DNA of 64,000 bases from Lichtheimia corymbifera B2541. Taxonomy: Eukaryota; Mucoromycota; Mucoromycetes; Mucorales; Lichtheimiaceae. Positions 35,099 through 46,620 of this stretch are shown here, piece after piece. Within the stretch, counting starts at the first letter, position 1, and the number at the start of each line of letters is the position of its first letter. Below the pieces are notes generated by a model that had not been told where the DNA came from, did not search any database, and worked only from the letters and a program-made list of their open reading frames with translations. The position numbers and the translations under genes are program-made. The DNA lies in contig JNEU01000829.1 of NCBI GenBank assembly GCA_000697475.1, positions 1 to 64,000 of the forward strand, written 5' to 3'.

Positions 35099-35874
35099 AT
35101 AATCTCACTCTTCTTCTTTGTAAATATCTTGTGTTTATAGTTTTCCCCCAAAAACCCATATCCTTTCTTGTAAATCATATCTCTTCTTTATTATTGAACC
35201 ATGTAATTTATGCATCTGTATACTATTATGTTCGATACGGATCATTCTATATGTTTGAGTGCTCGGGATGTGGAGTGCGCGCCTGAGTTTGGGGGAGGGA
35301 GGAAGATCGGGGTGGTTGGTGGGTGAGAGGGGGGGAAGATGAACGATGACGACATGAGCTTCTTTTTTCCTTTGTAGCTCGGGATCACATGAACAAGTGT
35401 GTCATGCATAATTCATGCGCTGTGTTACCTGTTCATCCATCAAGGGAAAAAAAGAGGCTGTTTTATATACACTTGCCCCCATAACATTTGTTCATGATGG
35501 TTGTCACGAGTAGGCGTGATGACTTGTCGATAAGGACCGGTTTCAAAATATTCCCTCACTATCCAATATTATCAGACATGTTTTATGGGAATCGTTTTAT
35601 CTATATTAGGATATTCGTTTAGGGAGCAGCCTAAACCGCTACTCTCTATCATCCTCACAGTGTGTGTGTATGTGTGCTGGGATTAGTTTCGGAATGAGGA
35701 TAATCCATGTACCGCACTAGTGTGCCCTGAGCATTCTTTTTTTTGTTTCTGCGATTGCCGTTTAAGAGAAAGGGCAGACCACCATCTTGGCATTTAAAAA
35801 TCAGGGTCGGGATATCACACTTTTTCTTATCTCTCTTTTTACCCTCTCTCTTTATTTCAAGATTATACGTTTCC
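35099..35874. other. intergenic region
   Basis: AT-rich 3' flank of the EF-hand gene and presumed promoter of the GDPD gene. A 238-codon minus-strand frame reaching into 35655-36371 is the antisense shadow of the GDPD exons. A G-rich run lies at 35290-35335. Confidence 0.5.
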
Positions 35875-36988
35875 ATGACAAAGGACAAGGCTGTTGTGAC
35901 AAGTAGGGGATGGATATAGGTCTTGTAGCATTGATGCATAACATGGCTCACCTGGGCAAGTCCCTGATGTCGTTGCGCACCGTGGCTATTCGGGCCAGTA
36001 TCCTGAAAACACAATGATTTCCTATGAAAAGGCGATCGAGAACAACGCCTCTGCTCTGGAAGGAGGTAACTACTGACGTCACTTGGAGGAGACAATGGGA
36101 CACTCAATGGCGTAAACAACCCATTAGACATTCGATTGACCAAGGATGGCGAGATCATCATGATGCACGATATGACCTTGAATCGCACCACTACCGGCAC
36201 TGGCAATATTGGACAAGTGAACTGGCATGGATACATTGATGGCCTTGTGACCAAAACCGATCCCCCACAACCGATACCCCGTTTTGAGGATGTTGTACAA
36301 CTTATGCTTCGACAAGATGTGATTGACAAGAACATGTATATGATTGTGGATATCAAGGTATGTGTGTACAAATGAGATCAGCGCGTCAAAGGCATATGCT
36401 TGAGTTAGCGTCTTATATGATTTGTCTTTCTCTCTCGTGTAGTTTGATAACCCAATAGCGATCCTGAATGCTGTCCACGACCTACTAAAAGCAGAATTTG
36501 CTGATCACATGCAGACCTTGGCTCGCCAATTGGTGATTGGTATATGGCACGTTGACTTTTTAAAGACGACGCAAGATCTGTTTCCAGGTTTCAAGATATG
36601 CTTCATTGGACTGTCCCTGGATGCCGCTCGCAAGTACTTTTTTGATGCCGCTGACTTACTCAGTATGCCATTCGCTGCCTTGGCTGACAAGGAAGGCCAT
36701 GAGTTTATCCAAGAAGCCCATGCCCGTGGTAAACGTGTAGCCACTTGGACTGTCAATGACGTTGAACAGATGCATGAATGCTTAGCCATGGGCGTGGATG
36801 CGGTGGTCGGTGATCACGTGCAAGTCATGGTCAAGCACTTGCGTGAAACGCTGGAAGGTCTTTCGGTTGACGAATATGCCGATTACATTACAAAGAGCAC
36901 CTATTTAAGCCATAGACGCACTCGAGTTTACTTTTATCTTTTGAAAAAGGCAATGCACTATGCTAGCCGTGGTTACATTGGAATGTAA
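35875..36988 (+). CDS. PGC1: glycerophosphodiester phosphodiesterase, Pgc1-like
   Basis: A spliced gene whose inferred first exon is MTKDKAVVT, joined across a short intron (donor GTAGGG, branch-like GCATAAC) to IPDVVAHRGYSGQYPENT. HRGYSGQYPENT holds the catalytic His-Arg-Gly and Glu of GDPD enzymes. GDIRLTKDGEIIMMHD, then YMIVDIKFDNP, carry the metal-binding residues. VIGIWHVDFLK and KICFIGLSLDAARKYF resemble yeast Pgc1, which removes excess phosphatidylglycerol from mitochondrial and lipid-droplet membranes. ATWTVNDVEQMHECLAMGVD marks the end of the barrel. The C-terminus (YLLKKAMHYASRGYIGM) is short and amphipathic, suggesting membrane association. The stop lies 20 bp from the stop of the convergent b561 gene. 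Confidence 0.88.
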
Positions 36989-37008
36989 ATTATACGATTC
37001 TACTACTA

Positions 37009-37728
37009 CTACTCCTTTGTTGTCTTGCTGTTGTTGCCACCATCCTCGTTATGAACAACGGATCCTTTTTCGTCCACTTCAAAGGACGCTCTGACTCGTT
37101 CTTCAGGATGATGTTGTTCTTGTTGTTGTTGTGATTTTGCTGATCGTAGTAACATGATGTGTCTGAATAACAATAATGCACCCACGCATCCACCAAAGAC
37201 CCAGATGCCATAGACAATGAACCATGCAGGTCCTGAACGATGCATGGCAAAGCCAATTGGGATATTCACCACAGCAAGCAGCAACAAGACACGGCCCAAC
37301 CACGCATGTAAACTATTATGCCATGGCCTTGCAGCGCCCTTGGCACGTCCTCGTACGCGAAATATGATATGGTTGACGACACCCAATAGGATCTGGAACC
37401 ATGCACCTGCTACTACAATAAGACCGATAATCTGTTGTCATGTGTGTGTATGTGAGTGAGTACATAGGATAATGCACAACACAATGCAGGTTATTCATAC
37501 CATATGGGGTTTAGCTCGGAATCCCCCTGTTGCAATGATGCCAAAGGCAGCTGCTACCGTCATTGGAATGGTCACACAGATCGCCATGATCAATTTGTGC
37601 GCTTTGGCCCACCACGGTTTATCATGTTCTCGTCCCCAAGCAGATAATGCAATCGCTGCTGGTACAGCAAGGAGCCAAACAAAAAGCATCAACCAAATAT
37701 GTGCATCAATGAGCGTTTGCTTTTCCAT
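37009..37728 (-). CDS. cytochrome b561-like membrane protein
   Basis: Two exons encode about 215 residues with five or six hydrophobic helices. The start MEKQTLIDAHIWLMLF is preferred over an ATG 14 codons upstream. Conserved histidines lie in DAHIW, AKAHKL, GVVNHI and PWHNSLHAWLGR, the spacing expected for haem coordination in b561-type domains. The C-terminus is hydrophilic (QHHPEERVRASFEVDEKG). Such proteins transfer electrons across a membrane, in other organisms often with ascorbate or ferric iron. The closest match is the fungal cytochrome b561/DUF2427-type group; the partner is unknown. Confidence 0.75.
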
Positions 37729-37912
37729 TATTTCGTAGTAGGCGCGTTGATTAGGAAAAAGAGAAAACAAAAGAAAAAAAGAGAGAAAGAATGTGCAATA
37801 AAGGGGGAAAGAGAGAATGAAGCGAATATGTGTTAGGTGGGGAGATCTATAAACAAGCGATAAAGTGTGTGTGTGCGTGCGTGCGTGTGTTTGTTTGTAT
37901 AGAGAAAATCTT

Positions 37913-40900
37913 CTAGACTAGATTCACGGCATCAAGCAATTGTCCAGAGGGTTCCTTCATGTGGGCAGGTAGATATTGTAGAATGCTCTCAAACAAGTGC
38001 GTGCGCTCCTCAAATGATTCCCTCTCTAAAAATTCATATATTCAATAAATCCTCAATCCTTCTTACTGCTGATGCTGCTGTTGCTTGATACTTACCCTCG
38101 TTGTCATCATCATCATCCGCAAAGGGTCGTTTCGTTTGTTCTTCTTGATCGGTAATTTCCGATGATAAACATAATTCGGCACACAGTTGCTGAAATTGAC
38201 TGGCTTCTTCCCTGATTGTATGATCAACAATGGTGGCTACTTTGGATTGTAGATATTCGAGCGCCTTTAACGTGGCATCGTTGACCGCTTCAGGATTACA
38301 GCCCCGCTTTGGTGCATTAGCTCGTCTGCAAAGTTCACGCATACGCTGCATCCGAATCATTAAAAGACAATGGCGAAAGATACTGGCTGGATCAGGCCTA
38401 TCTTTTGTGTGAGCACAGAGAAATGCACTGAAAAGAGAGAGAGAAAGGCTCTTACTTTGTTAACCGTAATTCCCAGAAATCAGCCAGCCTTCGACCACCT
38501 CCACCATTAGCAATATAAGCAGCACCTGGTTCGCCAGGGTTTCCACCAAAGATGTAATGTGCTTTTGTAGAAGGATTGTAGACCATTTCATGTGCATAGC
38601 GTGGTGTTGGATATTCATCATCGCGCTGTGTATCCCGCTGGTTTTTTGATTGATAGACACACTTCCATTGGTTTTGTTGAATGCTGTAAATCCACAACTC
38701 GTTGGCAATCATTTCAGAAGCTTGACGATGCTTATATCCAGTGAGCACATGAATTTCCTGCTGAGCGCTTTCCATGATGGCACGTTGCGTAAACCCTGCT
38801 TTGGGACCGAAACTCTTGGCGTATTCTGATCCGATATCAGTTAATCGATCTTCATCAATTTGATAGCGTAGCAGATCTGTAAGATAATCTTTTACACGTT
38901 GCCCCGCAAATATGTACAAGGATCGACACGTGGGATCAAACAACATCGAGTGGCCGACACGTGATGTGAGAGGTTGATCATCATCCATGAATCGAGCTGC
39001 TTCGTTGACGCCATTGAAACTTGTTGAACGAGAAGCACCATCATCCCTAGTAGTGGACGTTGTAGTATAAGTAGGGGGATTTCATATAATGACGACGACG
39101 ACATACCGAATCATTTGCCAAGTATTTGTGGGAATGTGATATGAATAAAGAGGACCATAATTGTAGCCATTGGATTCTCCAAAGAGCCGACCGCCAAACA
39201 CAAATAATTCAGAGGACATGGTATCAATGCACATTTGATGATCATACAAGAGTCCAGGGCCACCTTCCCTCTAAATGAAATGTATGAGCTATCCTGCATG
39301 CTGCTGTTTCCGCATCATACGAACCGCTGTATTGTCACTGATTTTCACCCATTGATCATATTCCACAAAGTATCGGTAAAAGTCGGATTCCAGGTTGGCT
39401 GTCATGACAACCGATGATTCAATAAATCGACCCAAAACAAAGATGGATTTGGTATCAGGATCAAAGCATATCTTGTGGCATGATCGAGGACTTGGACCGC
39501 CTTGACTAGTATTCCCATTAGCTTGTTTGTAAACGCATAAACATGTATGTTACTTACAGCTCGGTGTTGACGCTGATGAGTTGCCATCGTCCTTCGCGTA
39601 TATGATAACACCAAAGATCGGCCAAGTCATGTTGTCCATTCCAACCACCAAACAAATAAATCTTTTCCTCTTCTGTGTCGATACACATTTGATGTCCTCC
39701 ACGACCACAAGGTGCATCACCATCTAACATAATACTGTAGTCAGCATACGCTTGTTGGTTGAGTATATATAAATCTACTTACCTTCTGTGGTGGACCATA
39801 TCCGCTTCCATGTTGGTTTGTATTCAGCGTTATTGATGTACTCGTTGAAAATGTTGCATCCATGGGCCTCTTCAAGGACGTGTTCCGCAGCGTCGAAATC
39901 AGATTCCAAGACGAGATATTTGTGTAAATCGGATAAGAAAGGATGCTCCAACTCGACCCCCGTGCGATTCTTGATCATGTAGAAAATATCCATCATGTTG
40001 CGTTGACGGAAATGCTTAAGGCACAGCCGTAATGTCTCTCGTTCACGATACTACATACGAAGACCCCGTTTTAATCACTCCCATCCTCTGCAATATCAAC
40101 CAAGAAAGACTTACACTTTGGTATTCGTTCATGACAAGCTCCATAATTTTTGGATCACTATGACCGCGTAAATCAACATGCCAGATGCTGTAATTGAAAT
40201 TGGGACCATAGGTGGCAAGTGGGACAATCTTGATATATTGGATGGGGAATACCTGCCAGCAAAGTTTGAGTCCGAGATCCATATGTAATATACATTGACT
40301 ACTCACCACATTGCGTAAAGAATGCACTAGCGGGAATATTTCTGCTTCAGGGTTGTTTTGTAATCCTGATTGGATGATGTATTGGTTAAGCTGCTGTTGT
40401 TGTTGCTGCTGCATGAAATTGCCATGTTACCATTATGCAGAATCTCCACCATGTCCTCTGGATCCATTCCTCCATACACTTTGAATTCCCGTAAATTGCA
40501 AACATGGGCTACATACACCAAGGATGGATGAATAAAGAATAGACATCATTACGCCTACTTTTGTTTACCTCGATGGAACTTGCCAAACATGATGGAACCT
40601 AGAGTCGATGTTATAAGTCGATTCGGGGAATTTTTTATGATGCATTGACTTACAAGCTACGGCAGGCTGATCCAGTCGTAAAACGAGATATTGAGTTTGG
40701 TCGTGTGTGCCAGAAGACCATCGCGATGACTGATCAGAGGGTTTGTTGACTCGAATATTGTGTGGGTGAAAGGTGCCACAATAGGAAGAATACTCGTGAA
40801 TTGTATAGTCGAGACGTACTGGTGTTTTTGTCGCAATGACCTTGGATACGGCTGCTGCTGCTTCTGCTGCTGTTGCATAATGGTCAGCGTCCGTTGGCAA

Positions 40901-41232
40901 CACCCCATTCACACACGCACACACACACACACACACTTGCCTCGATCGTTGGTCATGCGTCCCATGGTATAACTTGTAGCAAGGCCACCACTATTACTAC
41001 TACTTCCCGCAGCAGCAGCAGTTGCATGGGCACCATCCAGAGATTGCTGCATTGGACGAGCTGGGAAAGGGCATGCGGGCATAGCAGAAGAAGGATACAC
41101 AAAGGAACACGATTCGGCGCTTTGATGATGTGCTGCTGCTGCCGTTTTAGTAACATTCGGCTCGGCCGTTGTTCTCAGTGATGAAAATGAAGGCATAGAA
41201 GCATCTACATCGCATTGATTATGACAATCCAT
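37913..41232 (-). CDS. MKLN1: muskelin (discoidin, LisH/CTLH and kelch repeats)
   Basis: A large multi-exon gene. An Ala/Ser-rich N-terminus is followed by the discoidin-like domain (VRLDYTIHEYSSYCGTFHPH, QYLVLRLDQPAVAC, SIMFGKFH, CNLREFKVYGGM). LisH/CTLH-like helices (TLRLCLKHFRQRNMMDIFY, LHKYLVLESDFDAAEHVLEE) come next. The kelch repeats include CGRGGHQMCIDTEEEKIYLF, YDHQMCIDTMSSELFVFGG, VGHSMLFDPTCRSLYIFAG and YAHEMVYNPSTKAHYIFGG. The last exon ends AHMKEPSGQLLDAVNLV with a TAG at 37913-37915. In animals muskelin is part of the GID/CTLH ubiquitin-ligase complex. An (AC)n microsatellite (40911-40936) lies in an intron. Length, about 740 residues, fits the family. Confidence 0.9.
40911..40936. 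repeat. (AC)n microsatellite in a muskelin intron
   Basis: A 26-bp AC-rich run with one interruption (ACACACGCAC), in the first intron region of the minus-strand gene. No function is implied. Confidence 0.9.
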
Positions 41233-41392
41233 AGTGTGTAAAACAAAACAATAAAGGAAAAAAAGGAAATGAAGCGATCCCTCATTCTTTGCTTGCCATA
41301 TTCTGGTTCAAATGTAAAGATTTCTTTTACTTTTCCCGGGATAACGTCCTCGTCGTCATGCTTTATTATAGTTCAACATGCTCGAGTACCTA

Positions 41393-42192
41393 TCAAAGTA
41401 ACATGTCAATAACCCAAGTACTATTCCCATCCTTACTACTACTACTACTACTACTACTACTTGCCTGTTTATGAGGTAAAAAGGCCAACCAATCCGACGT
41501 CGTTGTAGGAAGCAAGCCCATCGCATTGACCTTGTACACACCCAAAAGCACTGTCAATAAATGAAGGCCAATAAACAAAAGCTTCGGAACAATCAAATCT
41601 GCAGCTGTTTCCTTGGATTCAAAACGACCAAAAGCTTAAAGAAAGTGGTTGTCAATAGAGTGTATACATATACACACAATATCATTTACTTACTTTGTTG
41701 CAATGACATGATGGCTTTGGCTGGGTTCAAGAAGAGCATGATTGTAATCATGACACTGAAGATCTGCACACCATTGCCCGTCATATAAATCATGATGGCA
41801 TTCATAGGAATACTCTTGGCTGGACCCCATGCGACATCCCAAGCTCGCTACATGAGAAGGTATTAGCAAAACATTATCCAGGAATAAACTCGCTTTACAA
41901 ACCCGAATCTTTAATGCACTATCATTATGAGCATCTTGTGTGGTAGTTTGTCTTGCTGACTTCTATGCTATTGTTCAGTGACCTGCTCCTGCTCCTCCTG
42001 TTCACAAGTAGTCTCGAACTTACTGAAGCACCCTTGGATTGTGAAAGTGCACCTGGCTCGTATCCCACAGGATTAGCAACCGCTTTTGTCCTAATGTAAA
42101 GGAAAAGGTTGGTCCCGTCATCGACACTCGAATGCTGAACCCCACCTTTTGTTTGCACTTATTGAAGCGTAATCGATCGACCAGTCCGTCAT
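41393..42192 (-). CDS. EMC4: ER membrane protein complex subunit 4
   Basis: A spliced gene starting MTDWSIDYASI (42190-42192), then VANPVGYEPGALSQSKGAS and ARQTTTQDAHNDSALKIR. The conserved core follows: AWDVAWGPAKSIPMNAIMIY, MTGNGVQIFSVMITIMLF, NPAKAIMSLQQ, FKRF, and the second helix with LLGVYKVNAMGLLPTTTSDW. These match EMC4, a subunit of the ER insertase for tail-anchored and multi-pass proteins. The frame ends at 41393 in a tail of about nine Ser encoded by a TAC/AGT trinucleotide microsatellite (41426-41460). The donor/acceptor of the first intron (AGTGCAAAC to ACAAAAG) is the least certain junction. Confidence 0.87.
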
Positions 42193-43185
42193 GTTGAAGC
42201 TGAGATGTGCGCGCCGCGTTTGCGCAGAGACCACAACCTGTAGTGATTTTGCGGAACCATAACTCCCTGATCCTCCACATTTGGATGCGTTGCCACCCAA
42301 CCATTGCCCATCGTCGTTGCCAGGCAATCCATGAGGCCCTCTTTGTATATACACATATTAAATACATTCATTTCAAGAGATTCAATCCAATCCTTTCCTC
42401 ATAATGTCTTTATCCTTCTCCATCAGCTATTATGAAGAATACTATCTGGCTCATATAATAGAGGAATAATATCTTCAGTATACCTCAAACGCAGAGGACT
42501 ATGGGCACACAGCACTGCCCGCTGACTCCATCTTTATCATTCAAAGTGAAAGCTTCGCATTGTACGTGACCCTTTAGAAATTCTACTGCCCATTTGGCTC
42601 GTTAATAAACATGCAAGAAGTTGTTATATATATTCATTCATCCGCTTTTATCATGTTTTTATCACGAGACACAAAGATTGTCCGAGTTTCAGGAACATCA
42701 AATTCAACCGCGGCATGTATGATCATCGTTCAAATTGCACTTTACCACGATTGGGTGACACAGCAACTTGCAAAACGCCACTGTTTATATGTGTTCATTG
42801 TCACTCACAAGGTAGTATTATCTATGGGTTATGTACAAGTTGGTGTTCGATTAGCTTACGCCTCAGTTGTCGCATGGAAATATTGCCACATGACGTTAGA
42901 TATGTTTTATGAATGACTTTGGGAAGGTGGCCTTCCAGGATTGACATAAGCGGAGATGCCATCTGGAGGAGGTATGCTGTATCAAATAGTGTGCATGACA
43001 TCGTCGTCAAGTATCGTATGAATCCACCAATAGATTGCTTTTGGTGCTATTCCCAGTTAGGCTGAATGCAGTGTAATTTCTTTTCTCCAGCCTTGTTTAC
43101 TACGCGCACGCTTGTACAATATAAAAAGGACGTATCCTTTCTCCCATACTTCTCATTGTTTTGTCTCTTTTATCAGTGCTTCATC
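42193..43185. other. intergenic region
   Basis: No convincing gene. Reading frames of 60-115 codons here have no splice or homology support. TATAAAAA at 43120-43127 belongs to the downstream small gene. Confidence 0.5.
43120..43127 (+). promoter_or_regulatory. TATA box of small-gene copy 3
   Basis: TATAAAAA, 59 bp upstream of the ATG. Copies 1 and 2 carry the same element at a comparable distance, and all three have TGCTTCAT immediately before the ATG. Confidence 0.65.
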
Positions 43186-43606
43186 ATGTCATCAGGTATA
43201 ACACCAGCACTGTAAATGTTGACACCTAGGACCAATCAACAGTATATACCTAGACTTGGTTGCCATCAAGGTGCTTTACAAGGAAGACGTTTCAAATAAC
43301 GATATTATGATTCATTTTGAGAAACATAAGGATTCTGGAGTCGAAAATTTACGATATCTCGGGCAGGAAGAAACAGACGAAGGCAGAGGCTATACTTGTG
43401 AAGTCGACACCAACTATTTGGATCGTTTTCTTAATTATCCTTTTGTGGGTACTGTCGATAGCGTCACCGCAACGGACATGTTGGAAAACATGATACCTGA
43501 AGCTTTAGCACGAGATGTATCCACAGTACTAGGATCGCATTCCCCTACCGGGAGGATGGAAGAAGATGCTGTTTCAGCATATCAAAAATACCTAGGAAAT
43601 CAATAA
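43186..43606 (+). CDS. small spliced protein, copy 3 of the three-member family
   Basis: The first exon is ATGTCATCAG (43186-43195), with an intron in the same place and phase as the two copies at 15-17 kb. The second exon is 43254-43606. It encodes 120 residues beginning MSSDLVAIKVLYKEDVSNND. It aligns with copies 1 and 2 at the first strand (VAIKVLYKEDV against FEIRVFYKPDV), at GYTCEVDTNYLDRF and at NMIPEALAR. A 25-residue tail ending SAYQKYLGNQ is added. It is much more diverged than the tandem pair. Function is unknown; the fold may be I9-inhibitor-like. Confidence 0.75.
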
Positions 43607-43999
43607 AAGTGATTATGTGACAGCCATTTTCCGACCGAATGTGCAAAGTTAGGTCGTTTACATCTGGATGGAATATGAGGGCACACCACTGAAGGGAGCA
43701 TTCACGATTGTAAAACTCGCGACTAGGAGCAAAATGAGTAGTAGCAATAATGCTGAAAAGCACATGGGAGACCCATAGATCTACTGGAATGGGTGCATTG
43801 TACTTATGTGTATACATCGGTGGGCTACATAATAGTGTGCATGGTTTATGCAGGTCATGTGATTTAGCTATTTTCTAGCATGACCCTTCTACTCATCAAA
43901 CAGTGTGTTTAAACCAGTAGCACAAGGTGAGATATTTATTGCTTAGTATATTCTTAAGCGATGGGCGAGTTACGAGGGACATTTGGTTTTATTGATTCT

Positions 44000-44779
44000 T
44001 TATTCTTCATCATCACTACTATCGCTACTATATGCTGCCATGAGGGAAGACAGGGTATTGGCTGAAGACGTTGGCTTGCTTGTACTAGCTGCTGTGTTGT
44101 TGCTGTTGCTGTCATCTCGTTTTTCGGTTGTGCTCTTACCCGTTGATTTTGCCTTTTTGGTCGTATGCGTATCTCCCTCATCATCCTCTGCATTCCGTTT
44201 CTTTTTGACAATGACCAATCCATTCAATGCTGCCTTTTTGGAACTGCCAGCGGAGGATCGTCGATGGGGTGGTGGTTTCTTGGTAGCAGCTGTTGTTGTC
44301 GTTGTTGTTGTCACGGTAGCCGGTAACTCGGGTGCTGTCGTCCGTGTTTGTTCCACAGCCCTAGTAGGATGTTAAGTTTTCTCCATCATATGCTGAATAT
44401 CATGACACACACTTGCGATAGGCAGCAATCTCATCCTGTTCTTTTTGTCGCTGTTCGAGTGCAAGCTTCTCTTGAACATCCAAAAGTGACTCAAAATACT
44501 CGGCTTCTTCATCGTCCACTCGCTTGATCAAGTTGCTCAATCGTGTAGCTTCCTGGAACTGCTCTTCTTTGATCGTTCGTTGTTCTTGCAATCGTTCAAA
44601 TAGCGTGCGAGGATCGTATTCTGGTTGTGGTTTGGATGCATCTGAAACAGCCAAGGTTGCCCATTAGTCTCCATGCTCAAGGAAGCTCTCGTTGTAGTAG
44701 TAGTACCCTGTTCATTCTGCTTGTCGTTGATTTCTAACTCCTTATCCTGATCGACGATGGAACGCGAGACGAACTTCAT
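44000..44779 (-). CDS. FAM192A/NIP30-domain (Fyv6-like) nuclear protein
   Basis: Three exons. MKFVSRSIVDQDKELEINDK leads into DASKPQPEYDPRTLFERLQE, then RTIKEEQFQEATRLSNLIKR and VDDEEAEYFESLLD, which is the NIP30/FAM192A N-terminal domain. The C-terminal half is Thr/Ser-rich and basic (KKKRNAEDDEGD, TKKAKSTGKSTTEK), ending SSLMAAYSSDSSDDEE, an acidic CK2-type cluster. In yeast the related Fyv6 acts in the second step of splicing; in animals the protein binds the PA28-gamma proteasome activator. Which of the two roles applies here cannot be told from sequence. Confidence 0.78.
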
Positions 44780-45584
44780 TGTGTGAGAGAGGAGAAAAGG
44801 GAAAGGGAAAAAGCTCAAGGACAAATTTGGGTCCGCTGTCTTAAAACTCATATGCGGATTGCATAGCAACGTAACCTAGAGACCCTCCTTTGTAGTAGTA
44901 GTCCACTGAATAAAGCATTGCTAATTATCAACATCATCGTGGTGGAATTATGTATGCTGGGGTGAATTACAATCGTAATATAATGCAAGACAAAGAACAA
45001 CCCGAGACCATTTCTTTGTTGCTGGCCATGATGTCAAGTAATATACTACATGCGATAATCCCCTGAGTGTTTTGTATCAGAAAACTAGGCTTGGATAGGA
45101 ATTCTTTATCTTGGTCGCCATGTTGACGAGAGACAAATATTAAAGAGAATACGACACCACCTACTTGAGGATGGTTATCAACACATATTGAGCGTGTCGG
45201 AACCATGGAAACTGTAGCACATGACCCACCCAAAATGACACCATCAAGTCCGATAGTCCTTGGATATTTAAAGAGCTGTTTCGTCAAAGTAAAGGAGCAC
45301 TGTATTTCTTTCTTCTATCGTTGTCTTTCTCAGTGTATCCTGTTTACCATATTCAGGCAGCTATATAAAGAGAAACTTTTGGTGCTTTGATATTCTCCCT
45401 AGCACCTACAAGCAACATCCCAACATCACTGACACTACTGTTGTGGTTGTGTAGGGGATCATGACAGCTTATAGTAGAAAACTATCGGTGGGCAGATAGA
45501 CTCGGCTCGTGTATGGTTATATCTTAGGGGGCTACCCATTTCCCACTTTCTTTGTTCTCTCGTTCAAGAACACAATCACACAAA
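44780..45584. other. intergenic region
   Basis: No supported gene. The last 50 bp form a pyrimidine-rich leader (CTTTCTTTGTTCTCTCG) that ends at an ATG opening a broken frame. Confidence 0.45.
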
Positions 45585-46190
45585 ATGCTTGCAGTGGAAT
45601 TCAAGGACCACGACTAAACGCTTGAGTTCACAGCGAGTGTATATCTTCCAGATGGTGTGGTGCGCGTGGACTAGTCAAGAGGGGAAAAAGTGTTCAGGCC
45701 AGGTTCATCTTCTTCATGGCTGAGCTACAAAGAACCACACGTGAAGCGTTCGTTGAACCCCTTGATCTCAGCTGCTGATGAAGGAAGGGAACATGGGTTT
45801 CCGAGGTGTCAAGGGCATGGACTTCTTGGAAATTTGCCCTGTGGCTTCAGTATACAGGCCGGCCAGGATCCCAACTGATCATCAAGCGAGGGTTTCTATA
45901 TGGCCGTGTGTTCTCTTGAACCGTGACAAGTACAACAACATTAAGGCAACCAACGGCATTATTGACCGAGCTTGCCACAACAACAATACGATGATCACAT
46001 CGAGTTCATCGACTTGTTTAGAGAAAACGACACAGCATATAGAATGGAGATATTCCAATCCTTCTTTCATGCGAAGTTATCCTCATCATCCACCTGTCAA
46101 CTCGCAGCCTGGTGGTTTCTACCGAAACTATCTACTCTCGCATAGTAAAGGATATTACCAAAAAGTACTGGTCTCTTCATGCTTCAAATA
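45585..46190 (+). pseudogene. broken coding sequence with intact-looking start context
   Basis: The frame begins MLAVEFKDHD, is interrupted by TAA, continues TLEFTASVYLPDGVVRVD, is interrupted by TAG, then SRGEKVFRPGSSSSWLS and YKEPHVKRSLNPLIS. Further downstream another frame reads YDDHIEFIDLFRENDTAYRM (about 45990-46045). The protein-like composition with two early stops and a later frame change suggests a decayed gene. The family was not recognised. Confidence 0.4.
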
Positions 46191-46620
46191 AACGGCCGGC
46201 GAGTAAAACTGAACATGTCATTTGTTGTTGTGAGCTTTAGTGATGCTGCAATTCCTTGTTGATGTTGTATATCCTTTTGGTATCATGCGATCTACTACTG
46301 TATGTAATGGGTAGTGGCGGGATGGCACCCTTACATACAATGCTAAAGCTGTTACCAATAGGATCATTGTTGTCGTTACCAAGCACAGTAACTGGGCATG
46401 TGTACGACGTCAAAAACTGTGCTAGATCATACATGGCATGCATGTATGTTCAAAGACGGCATAAAATGTTCTTCTCACACCGACGTTATCTTTTGTGTTT
46501 CGGTCATCAGCTGCTTCTTCTGTTATCATTGTCAGATGATGATGAACGACTCAAAATGTGTGCTGACCATGCTTATATTCTACACGCCACAGAGCATTTT
46601 TCTTATTTTCTTTTTCTTTC
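46191..46620. other. intergenic region
   Basis: No supported gene on either strand. A TTTTTCTTATTTTCTTTTTC leader precedes the next start codon. Confidence 0.4.

Noticed and set aside
35290..35335. G-rich run as a possible G-quadruplex element
   Set aside because: Long G-runs are present but the spacing is irregular, and the site lies in non-conserved 3' flank.
35655..36371. 238-codon minus-strand frame
   Set aside because: Antisense to GDPD exons; low-complexity Thr/His-rich end and no domain.
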